Source: Oenanthe sinensis
Lineage: Eukaryota > Streptophyta > Magnoliopsida > Apiales > Apiaceae
Assembly: GCA_028671895.1 (NCBI GenBank)
Contig: JAPMAC010000209.1
Span: 19,924,501 to 19,988,500 of the forward strand
Direction of reading: 5' to 3'
DNA: 64,000 nt
The first letter of the stretch is position 1. Every line of letters begins with the position of its first letter. A program made the translations under genes and the position numbers. This document shows, one piece after another, positions 49,063-57,851 of the stretch. The notes beneath the pieces are model-generated. The model was not told the DNA's origin. It saw only the letters and a list, made by a program, of their open reading frames with translations, and did not search any database.

Positions 49063-51405
49063 ATGAATTACTTCCCGGAGGAAGTGTTGGAGCTTGTATT
49101 TAATCTGTTGACAACACACGCCGACCGAAACGCCGTGTCTTTGGTGTGTAAATTTTGGTATGGTGTTGAGAGGTTTAGTAGGGAGAGGGTTTTTGTTGGG
49201 AATTGTTATGCGATTAGTCCTGAGAGGATGATTAGGAGGTTTCCGAAGGTTAGGTCACTTACGTTGAAAGGGAAGCCGCATTTTGCTGATTTTAATTTGG
49301 TTCCGAATGATTGGGGTGGGTTTGTTTTTCCGTGGATTGAGGCTATGGTTAAAAATGGGGTTAATTTGGAGGAGCTGAACTTGAAAAGGATGGTTGTTTC
49401 GGATGATAGTCTTGAGCTTCTTGCTCGATCTTTTGCGAATTTTAAGTCTTTGGTTTTGGTTAGCTGTGAAGGATTCTCCACGGATGGTCTTGCAGCCATC
49501 GCTTCCAATTGCAGGTAGCGTGTTATCATTGTTTACGGACTTGTATGACTGTGGTATCGTTGTTTTTAAAATATTTGTCTTTGGGTATGAAATGCTTGTC
49601 TGTCTATATATACTCTATGAGATAATGATGGTTCAATTATTATATTCGAAAACCTCTTGAATAGCTGCCACTCTGTCGGTTTTTGGCTCAGCTATGAATT
49701 GTAAAGCACTGAGAATGTTAAGAATATTGCTATTTTGTTTATCACTGTGCTGTTCAAGTTGAAACAATATGCCTGTTTGCTCGTACGTTTTTTTTTATCT
49801 TGGCGGTGAAACTGATTTATTTACTCAGCACACAACTGTCTGTATTCTAGTTATATGTTTTATGAACACATCCTAATGTTTTACTTTCTTATAGATGTTT
49901 TACCTGATTAATTACATCATCACTAGAAGTTATAATAACTTGCCATATTCTTGGCATATCTCTTATTGCAAGTTACAAATCTACTGTTCTGGTTAAATTT
50001 GTGATTTTTTGACACTGAGACTTTCTCTGCTATTCATCGCATCTATATTTCTCAATCCAGGCATCTGAGGGAGCTAGATTTGCAAGAAAATGAAGTTCAA
50101 GATCATAAAGGGCAGTGGCTTAGCTGCTTTCCTGAGAGCTGCACATCTCTAGTCTCATTAAATTTTTCATGCCTGAGGGGAGAAATTAATCTCTCCGCTC
50201 TTGAGAGACTGGTAGCAAGGTGCAGAAATCTTAGTAGTCTCAAGTTAAACCATGCAGTTCCTGCTGATGCTCTTCAGAAGATTTTGGTCCAAGCACCTCA
50301 ATTGCAGGAATTGGGTGTAGGTTCTTATGTCCATGATCCAGATTCAGAGACATGCAAAAAGCTGAGGAACACTATCAAAAATTGTACATCAATTAGGAGT
50401 TTGTCAGGATTCCTTGAGGTCGCTCCTCGCTGCCTGCCTACAGTGTACCCTGTTTGCGTGAATTTGACCTCTTTGAACTTGAGTTATGCAACTGGGATAT
50501 ACAGTAAAGATCTTATAAAGCTAATCCGACATTGCATGAAACTTCAGTGCCTCTGGGTTCGAGTTCTCCTTTTTACAATATCAGCATCAATTTATTAATG
50601 TTTCAATTAGATGACATTTTATTTTTTTCAACAGATATTGGATTATATCGGAGATAAAGGATTAGGTGTTGTAGCTTCTAGTTGCAAAGAACTGCAGGAA
50701 TTGCGAGTCTTCCCATCTGATCTCCATGGTGCTGGTAATACTGCTGTAACAGAAGAGGGATTGGTGTCGATATCAATTGGTTGCCCCAAACTGAATTCTT
50801 TGCTTTATTTTTGCCAGCAAATGACAAATGCTGCACTCATAACTGTTGCTAAAAACTGTCCGAATTTTATTAGATTTAGACTGTGCACACTTAATCCAAC
50901 TATACCAGATCCTGTGACCTTGCAGCCACTGGATGAAGGTTTTGGTGCAATTGTGCAGTCATCCAAGGGTCTCAAGCGGTTGTCACTCTCTGGCCTCCTA
51001 ACAGACAAGGTTTTCCTCTATATAGGAATGTATGCAGAGCAGTTGGAAATGCTGTCAGTTGCGTTTGCTGGGGGCAGTGATAAGGGAATGGTGTATGTGT
51101 TAAATGGATGCAAGAAGCTGAAAAAGCTAGAGATCCGGGATAGCCCATTCGGAGATATGGCACTCTTAGCAGACATGGGGAAGTATGAGACAATGCGATC
51201 CCTTTGGATGTCTTCCTGCGAAGTAACTCTTGGGGCCTGCAAGACACTGGCCAAGAAGATGCCCACCCTAAACGTGGAAATCATTAATGGAAATGAGCAG
51301 ATGCATGCAAATTCAGATGATAGTCAGAAGGCAGAAAAGATGTACCTGTACCGGACATTGGTTGGGGCCCGAAGTGATGCACCAGAATTTGTGTGGACAT
51401 TATAG
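49063..51405 (+). CDS. AFB2: TIR1/AFB F-box auxin co-receptor (AFB2-type), three exons
   Basis: Exons 49,063-49,514, 50,061-50,556 and 50,635-51,405 (GT-AG introns of 546 and 78 nt) give 572 residues, matching AFB2 length. The protein is the F-box subunit of a nuclear SCF ubiquitin ligase that, with auxin, binds Aux/IAA repressors and sends them to the proteasome. Residues 1-45 are the F-box (MNYFPEEVLELVFNLL, SLVCKFWYGVERFSR); leucine-rich repeats follow. Family auxin-pocket and inositol-phosphate residues are in place: KGKPHFADF with His73, FRLC with Arg398, LSLSGLLTDK with Ser433, MLSVAFAG with Ser457. MNYFPEE is the conserved family start; an in-frame ATG lies 18 nt upstream at 49,045. 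No stop or frameshift is seen, so it looks functional. A miR393 site lies in exon 3. AFB2 rather than AFB3 is a judgement from sequence likeness; TIR1 is less similar. Confidence 0.95.
51187..51208 (+). promoter_or_regulatory. miR393 target site in AFB exon 3
   Basis: ACAATGCGATCCCTTTGGA, the 3' part of a 22-nt site, is fully complementary to the first 18 bases of miR393, with mismatches only at its 3' end. It encodes the conserved YETMRSLW segment. In known TIR1/AFB genes this site directs transcript cleavage and secondary siRNA production. Confidence 0.9.
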
Positions 51406-51723
51406 ATTTGTGTCCACTGTAAATTTGTATATGTCCTGCCCAGTATCAGTATCTTAGTGTAGCACGTGTACTGTGTTAATTGCTTAAATGGACCAATTTG
51501 TGTTATTGTGTACTGCAACCTCTGTGATGATCCAATTTTCGATCCAATTTTCAGTTTTACTCTTGTTTTTGTTTACGTGCGCCATGTCAAGCGTTGTTGG
51601 CGAAAGCACTGTATGTACGAGTTTTTCGTTGAGTCATGGACTACTTTGAGTTTCTCTCCTTTCATGTGAGAGTACTTTGAGTTTTTCTCTCCTTCCTTTG
51701 TTGAGAGGTGTGAGAGTGCTAAT

Positions 51724-52167
51724 ATGGCTACTGTGGGGGATATTGAAATGCAACTAGCTGACATGGATATTGAGAACGAGGAAAATGAAGAGCTAATCAT
51801 TGATGAGGGGATAGAAGATGAGGTTAACAAGTTCAAGTTGTGCTTAGTCGGGAGGTTTTTAACCAAGAAGAACATAAATGTCAGAGTTATGAAATCAAAA
51901 CTTGCAGCCATTATCATTGACGAGGGGTTAGAAGATGAGGTTAGCTGGTTCGAGTTATGCTTAGTCGGGAGGTTTTTAACCAATAAGAACATAAATGTCA
52001 GAGTTATCAAACTTGCAGACATCTAGAAACCTGCCAGGGCTCTTTTTGTTTCAGTTTTATCATAGGGATGATATGCAATGGGTGATTAACGGAGGCTCGT
52101 GGTTTTTTGACAATGCGTTACTGATTATGAAGTTGCTTCCAGGCAGATATTATGATCCGGTTCTTTA
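51724..52167 (+). pseudogene. DUF4283-type retroelement gag-like relic with internal duplication
   Basis: MATVGDIEMQLADMDIENEE, then DEVNKFKLCLVGRFLTKKNI, match the start of DUF4283 proteins, zinc-knuckle gag-like proteins usually tied to plant LINE elements. A 117-bp in-frame unit (39 codons) is present twice, 51,796-51,912 and 51,913-52,026, so the CLVGRFLT block occurs twice. After a stop at 52,026 another frame gives FQFYHRDDMQWVINGGSWFF and DNALLIMKLLPGRYYDPVL, the rest of the domain, then stops. The piece is truncated and broken. It starts about 320 bp after the AFB stop codon, probably inside or just beyond the 3' UTR. Confidence 0.75.
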
Positions 52168-52229
52168 ACGAAAAATGCTCAGGGCTCCTAGATATCACTC
52201 CTTAAGGACTCAGTTTTTCCTTATACTAA

Positions 52230-52582
52230 TTTAGATATATTTTTATAAGAACCGAGCCTTATATTTTTGTGTTAGTAGCAAAGAACTAATTTGTTCGTTG
52301 AAAACCAATTATATTTTTAACTAGGTGTAGCATCCTATGGGTATATATATATAAAAGATATATTCCTCAAAACTTGTCCCGTTTATTTTACTTGCTAATT
52401 TTCTTGAACCTAATTGATTTATCCGGTCACATAGAAAATTAGTAGGCAGCTCACCTAAACACTACAAATGACCAAACCCACTCTGAAGCAATAATTTATT
52501 TATTCACAAATTCCGAAAAGAATTTAAATTATTGTGAGTATCGTATTCAATCCCCCCTTCTACGATACTTCGGGACCCAACA
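52230..52582 (+). repeat. Copia LTR fragment of the element 3 family
   Basis: It is the 3' part of an LTR ending CGGGACCCAACA, similar in reverse complement to 9,289-9,650: shared words include GAGTATCRTATTCAA, ACTAATTTTCTATGTG and GTTAAAAATATAAYTGG. The left part is missing, and no primer site follows, so it is an isolated fragment between the DUF4283 relic and the gypsy relic. Confidence 0.65.
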
Positions 52583-54757
52583 GGGAACAAAGAGAAAGGC
52601 GGAAAGCCAGAAAAAGAGTGCAGGGAGCGTGAGCATTCCTAGCAAAATTAATAAAAGTCAGGAACCCCAGGCTGGGAAAAGGTCGGGATTCCGAAGAACC
52701 GGGAGTGAGAATGTTAACCAGGGTAGTAGGCAGACAGGAGTGCCACCCCCAACTAATCCAGACCTCACTACTAGAGTGCAAGACATACAAGAGGAAACAT
52801 ACAGGGCATTACAAACCCCAGGACATAAAATGCTATAAGTGCAACGTCTATCTGTTTAAGTGGTAGGAAACCAGAGTGTGTAAGATTAAGAATCTAAGTC
52901 GACAGAATTATCAAGATTTCCCAATAGGGTAAGTGAGTTAAGAAGAAATTTGAGGTTCTTGAAAGAACTAACTATGCTACGTTGGTTCAAGAGGCATCCA
53001 AATTTGTGGAAATTCAAATAGACCAATTGATAAGGGACCGAAACTTTATTTCAGTGAAAAATAAATGAATTTAAGAACCCAAACTGAGATGGCAGTCAAG
53101 TGTGCCCATAATATGAAACTTAGATACTAGAGTACCGATCTTACAAAGATCTAATTCCTTTTTCAGTTAAGAAATTTAGTTGCTCTATTGAGAATATATT
53201 AATTGACGAGTTGTGATGCTTATATTGATAGTGAGAGTAAGTATGTGAAGTTAAGCAAGCCCAATGAGAATGAGAATGTGTTCGAAGGCAGACAAAGAAT
53301 AAGAAGTTTTGACCAAGGTTAAAATAAAGAGATTATTGCGACGAGATGTGAGGCTTACTTACCCTATGAGGTTGATACGAAAAAAGGAGAAAACCTAGTA
53401 AATAGGAGATTCTCATAGTTAATGAAAGAGATTATTTTTTAAAATGTTAGTTTAAGATAAATGAAGTTAAAATTTTAAAACATGTTATATATGCAGATAA
53501 GGGAGTACCCGTCTTAAGGGACATTCCAATAGTGAATGAATTCGAGGATGTGTTTCCAAGAGACCTTCCGGGATTACCACCCGACCAAGACATAGAATTT
53601 GCTATAGACTTAGCACCAGAGACCTCACCAATTTTGAAGGCTCCCTACCGGCTAACTCTGTCGAGATGAAGGAATTGGCCATTCAGTTAAAAGAGTTGTT
53701 AGAGAAGGGAATGATAAGATCGAGTGTGTCACCTTGGGGTGCACCGGTATTATTTTTAAAAAAGAAAGAGGGCAGTATGAGATGATGTATAGATTACCAA
53801 GAGCTAAATAAGATGACCATTAGGAACAAATACTCACTGCTAAGGATATATGATTTGTTTAACCAGCTGAAAGGCGCAGTCTACTTTTCAAAGATTTACC
53901 TGAAAATCGTATATCAGTAAATAAATATTAAACCAGAAGATGTGCCGAAGACAACCTTCCGCACAAGATATGGACATTATGAGTTCTTGGTGATGTCATT
54001 CAGATTAACCAATATGCCAGCCGCTTTTATGGATTTAATGAATCGAGTTTTCAAAAAGTACTTAGACAAGTGTGTCATAGTATTCGTTGACGATATATTG
54101 GTCTACTCTAAAACATAGGAAGAACATGCAGAGCATTTGAGGCTAATTCTAGAGATACTGAGAAAAGAAAAGCTATACGCTAAATTTTTGAAGTGCGAGT
54201 TTTGGTTGAGAAAAGTGCAGTTCTTAGGGCATGTGATCAGTAGTGAGGGAGTGTTGGTCGACCCCATCAAGATAGAAGCTCTGATGAATTGGGAGAGACC
54301 GACTACCCCAACAGAGGTGAGAAGTTTTATAGGATTGACAGGTTACTATTGGAGATTCGTTCAGGATTTCGCTAAGATAGCTGCCCCATTAACCCGACTT
54401 ACTCGCAAGACAGAGAAGTTCGAGTGGACAGAGAAATGTGAAGAGAACTTTCAAGAGCAAAATAGAAGGTTGGTGACATCCCCAATGTTGGCATTACCTG
54501 ATGATAAAGGAGATTTTGTGATTTAGAGTGACACATCTCATAAGGGATTAGGTTGTGTGCTAATGCAACATGACAAGGTAATTGTGTATGCGTCTAGAAA
54601 ATTAAAGGAATTTGAAATAAGGTACCCTACCCATGACTTAGAGTTGAAAACAATAGTTTTTGCCTTGAAGATTTGGAGACACTACCTGTATGGAGAGAAG
54701 TGTGAGATTTACACGTACCATAAGAGTCTTAAGTATATCTTCACCCATAAAGAGTTA
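52583..54757 (+). pseudogene. Chromovirus-like Ty3/gypsy gag-pol relic
   Basis: 52,583-52,850 reads as the basic end of a gag with a spoiled zinc knuckle (KCYKCN). From 53,500: VLRDIPIVNEFEDVFPRDLP, APETSPILKAPYRL, LAIQLKELLEKGMIRSSVSP, WGAPVLFLKKKEGSMR, EDVPKTTFRTRYGHYEFLVM, VIVFVDDILVYSK (the RT active site, near 54,086), KFLKCEFWLRKVQFLGHVIS, RSFIGLTGYYWRFVQDFAKI, then the RNase H part (TSHKGLGCVLMQHDKVIVYA, YPTHDLELKTIVFALKIWRH). At least five stops and some deletions are visible. It ends abruptly in KYIFTHKEL, where element 2 begins. RT style suggests a Tekay-like chromovirus. Confidence 0.85.
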
Positions 54758-55502
54758 TGTTAAGGATATATTCATTTGATGATGTACAAAATACTAGAAC
54801 AGTGTCTAGATTAGTTTATCTGTAATAAGTTTTTCTAGTCTCTGAAATGTATAATCAGAGTCTAGATAGTCAATATTCATGTTATTTGTACTTGGAAGAA
54901 TTTCTGTAGAAAATGAAACCAGAGTCTGGAAGGTGATCAGAGTCTATAGACTATCAGAGTCTATGATCTATCAGAGTCTATATGTGATCAGAGTCTGAAG
55001 ATCATCAGAGTCTGAAGATTTCAGAGTCTATACAGTTGAGGATAAATTTGGAAGAAGATCACAGGAATGGAAAGTCTTCGAAGATCAAAACAAATATATT
55101 GCAGATATGCTATGGGAAAGAAAGAGAATTCTAGAAGGAAACTGTCAACTAATAATTAGGAATTCTATTCCTATTATAATTTATCTTTCTGTTATTAGTT
55201 GATAGGCAGCTCTCTATATAAACTCTATGTAACCTAATTGTAAATGTGTGGAAGTCGAAGCATAATTATCTGAGTGAAATTTTGTGAGAGCATAGAGATA
55301 GAGAGAGTTGCTGTGATAAACACAGAGAAGCTGCTAGGGTTTGTGTACACCCTAGGAGAGTTTTGTATTCACAAATCAATAATACAAAACATTACTTATT
55401 CATATTTTTGTGTTTGAGTTTGTTCTTAATTTGATTTTAAATCGGGCAGAAAAGACATACAAGTATTCAACCCCCCCTTCTACTTGTATGACTGGGAAAA
55501 CA
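54758..55502 (+). repeat. 5' LTR of element 2
   Basis: TGTTAAGG...GGGAAAACA termini, 745 bp, followed by the primer site. TATA-like CTATATAAAC is at 55,214-55,223. The end has the AACCCCCCCTTCTACTTG words shared by copia LTRs in this window. Confidence 0.88.
54850..55035 (+). repeat. U3 repeat array of element 2 (TCAGAGTCT)
   Basis: Eight or so copies of TCAGAGTCT or CCAGAGTCT within 185 bp, spaced 15-50 bp, for example in GATCAGAGTCTATAGAC and ATCATCAGAGTCTGAAG. The array ends about 180 bp before the TATA-like box. Confidence 0.88.
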
Positions 55503-55503
55503 A

Positions 55504-55517
55504 TTGGTATCAGAGCC
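55504..55517 (+). other. Primer-binding site of element 2
   Basis: TTGGTATCAGAGCC two bases after the LTR, complementary to the 3' end of initiator-Met tRNA. Confidence 0.92.
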
Positions 55518-55539
55518 TAACGTTTAAAATCGATCAAAG

Positions 55540-57840
55540 ATGTCTGGAAACAAAGATGGCAATTCTAAGATTCCTATGCTTAAGAGAAACGAGTTTGCCC
55601 ACTGGAAGGTTAAGATGCTGCACCATCTAGAAGCAACAGACCCTGACTATCTTGACAGGATTAATGAAGGACCCTTTGTGCCCTTAAAAATTGTGCCTCA
55701 AATCAACGAGGAAGGCAAAATAACTGAAGAACACCTCGTTGAGAAACCAAAGGCTGAATGGACAAAAGAGGACAAGGAAAATGTCCTTAAAGAGGCAAAA
55801 GTAAAGAACATTCTCTTTAACAGTTTGGATTCTGTTCTAACTAACTGTGTCATATCATGCAAGACTGCTAAGGAGATGTGGACAAAACTTGAGGTGCACT
55901 GTCAAGGGACTAAAGATGTCAAGAAGAATGCTAGGTCTTTGCTTATTCAAGAGTATGAGTACTTTGAAGCAAAATCTGGAGAATCTATCACTGAGATGTA
56001 TGATAGGTTTACAAAACTCTTGAATGAGATGGCTATGCTTGGTAAGGTTTATGATTCTGAAGATACGAACACCAAGTTTCTGAGAGCACTTCCTGAAGAG
56101 TGGGACAATAAGACTACAGCCATAAGAGAAGCTAGAGATTTGGATGAACTAACTCTAGAAGAATTGTATGGCAGACTCAAGACATATGATTTGGAGATGC
56201 AACAGAGAAAGAATAAGAAGTCTGTAAAGACAAAATCTGTGGCACTCTTGATGGAGTCTGAGAAAGAACAACAGGAACCATCCACAGAAGCAAGAATCAA
56301 GGATTCAAGAAAGAAGGGTAAAGCTGCCGTGGAGTCAGAGTCTACTGACACAGACTCTGATTTTGATGAAGAGTTTGATCTAAGTCAAATGATGGCTATG
56401 TTTGCTAAAAATTTTAAAAGAATGAAATTCAACAAAAGAACTGGCAAATTTAGCAAAAGGCCATCATTCAAGAAGGAAGATGAAAAGGTTGAGAAGAGCA
56501 AGAGTACAATTATCAAACTTGACAAAGCAAAGGTCAAATGTTTCAACTGTGGAATATTGGGGCACTTTGCCAGTGAATGCAGAAAGTCAAAAAGTCAAGG
56601 AAAAGGAAAAGCACTTCTATCAACAGGAAAGGACTGGGCAGACTCAAGCTCAGAGGATGAAATTGATTATGAAAATCTAGCACTGATGACATCCTCCTCA
56701 AGAAAATCACAGTCTCCCAAAGAACCCTCATCTCCTAAAACTCAGGTATCAATCTTTACTCCTGAATCCTTAATTAATTTAGACTCTGATGGCATAGAGA
56801 TTGTGAAAAGTGAGGTTAATAAAATAATGACAACATGTAGGTCTCTCACTAGTGAAAGTGAAAGGTTGAGAGAAGAAAATTTAACCTTAACTAAAAGGAA
56901 TTGTCATGTAGAATCTGAGTTATTATTAATGGAACAATACAAAAAGGATTCTGAGAAATATAGTCATAACTACACTGAAATCTTGAAAGCCTATGACTAT
57001 GTTAGGAAAGAACTAGAAGAAGAAAGGCTTAAGTTTAAAGTTTGGACAGACTCTGGAAGAAAAGTTCAAGAAATTCTCAATAATCAAAACGTGTGTCAAA
57101 TTGCTGGTCTAGGCTATGACAAGAGTCAAGACAAAAGACCTATTGTTGAGAATGATAACAATGAAGAAGTTAGCAAAATTAATAAGACTAAAGACAAAAG
57201 TACATTTGTTCCTGTTAAGTTTGTGATCCCTAAAGAAAAAACTGAAGCCACAAACTCATCTGTCAATAGTCCCCCTGTTGTTGACAAAAAGACAGATGAA
57301 ACAGGGGCAAATAACTCTAAGAAAATTATAAACATAGGGTACTTGTCTAAGTCTAAGTTGAAAGAAAGGCTAGAGAACTTATCAGAGTCCACCAAAACTA
57401 GGAGAAATAGGAATGGTAAGGAAGGCATCAATAAGGCTAATAATTATCAAAAAGATCCTAATGCTCCTAGAAAGAAGTGTTATAGATGTGGCAACCAAAA
57501 CCATTTAGCTATAGATTGTAAAACAAAAATTGAGATGAAATCAGAGTCTAATCCTTCTCAGACTCTGAAAAGTCACTACATACCACAGAAACCTTGTTAT
57601 CACTGTGGTAGCATATTTCATTCTATATATATGTGTAGGGACTATCATGATTTGTATTACAATTTTTATGAGCTAAAATCTTCTATTGATAAGAGTTGGT
57701 ATGACACTGTTAAGACTCCACCACAGTCTAGATCAACAAAAGAGACAGGTAAGTCAAAGGTGAAAATTATTAAGCCTGTTTCTCCTAAAATTAGTAGAAA
57801 AGGATCCAAAACTATTTGGGTCCTCAAAACATCTAACTAG
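55540..57840 (+). CDS. Element 2 gag, intact 766 residues
   Basis: The polyprotein should form the virus-like particle. Residues about 10-60 are the DUF4219-type start (IPMLKRNEFAHWKVKMLHHL); about 85-225 the UBN2 capsid region (AKEMWTKLEVHCQGTKDVKK, ESITEMYDRFTKLLNEMAML, LPEEWDNKTTAIREARDL). Three CX2CX4HX4C zinc knuckles start at residues 334 (CFNCGILGHFASEC), 647 (CYRCGNQNHLAIDC) and 686 (CYHCGSIFHSIYMC); a Glu/Lys-rich coiled coil lies between the first and second. The start ATG is 23 nt after the primer site. It ends in KTIWVLKTSN and a TAG. Pol follows in the -1 frame. This is the only intact retroelement gag in the window, so its product could in principle act in trans. Confidence 0.9.
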   Translation: MSGNKDGNSKIPMLKRNEFAHWKVKMLHHLEATDPDYLDRINEGPFVPLKIVPQINEEGKITEEHLVEKPKAEWTKEDKENVLKEAKVKNILFNSLDSVLTNCVISCKTAKEMWTKLEVHCQGTKDVKKNARSLLIQEYEYFEAKSGESITEMYDRFTKLLNEMAMLGKVYDSEDTNTKFLRALPEEWDNKTTAIREARDLDELTLEELYGRLKTYDLEMQQRKNKKSVKTKSVALLMESEKEQQEPSTEARIKDSRKKGKAAVESESTDTDSDFDEEFDLSQMMAMFAKNFKRMKFNKRTGKFSKRPSFKKEDEKVEKSKSTIIKLDKAKVKCFNCGILGHFASECRKSKSQGKGKALLSTGKDWADSSSEDEIDYENLALMTSSSRKSQSPKEPSSPKTQVSIFTPESLINLDSDGIEIVKSEVNKIMTTCRSLTSESERLREENLTLTKRNCHVESELLLMEQYKKDSEKYSHNYTEILKAYDYVRKELEEERLKFKVWTDSGRKVQEILNNQNVCQIAGLGYDKSQDKRPIVENDNNEEVSKINKTKDKSTFVPVKFVIPKEKTEATNSSVNSPPVVDKKTDETGANNSKKIINIGYLSKSKLKERLENLSESTKTRRNRNGKEGINKANNYQKDPNAPRKKCYRCGNQNHLAIDCKTKIEMKSESNPSQTLKSHYIPQKPCYHCGSIFHSIYMCRDYHDLYYNFYELKSSIDKSWYDTVKTPPQSRSTKETGKSKVKIIKPVSPKISRKGSKTIWVLKTSN

Positions 57841-57851
57841 TTGCTTTATGT

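Noticed and set aside
50805..51284. Antisense ORFs of up to 91 codons
   Set aside because: They are mirrors of AFB exon 3.
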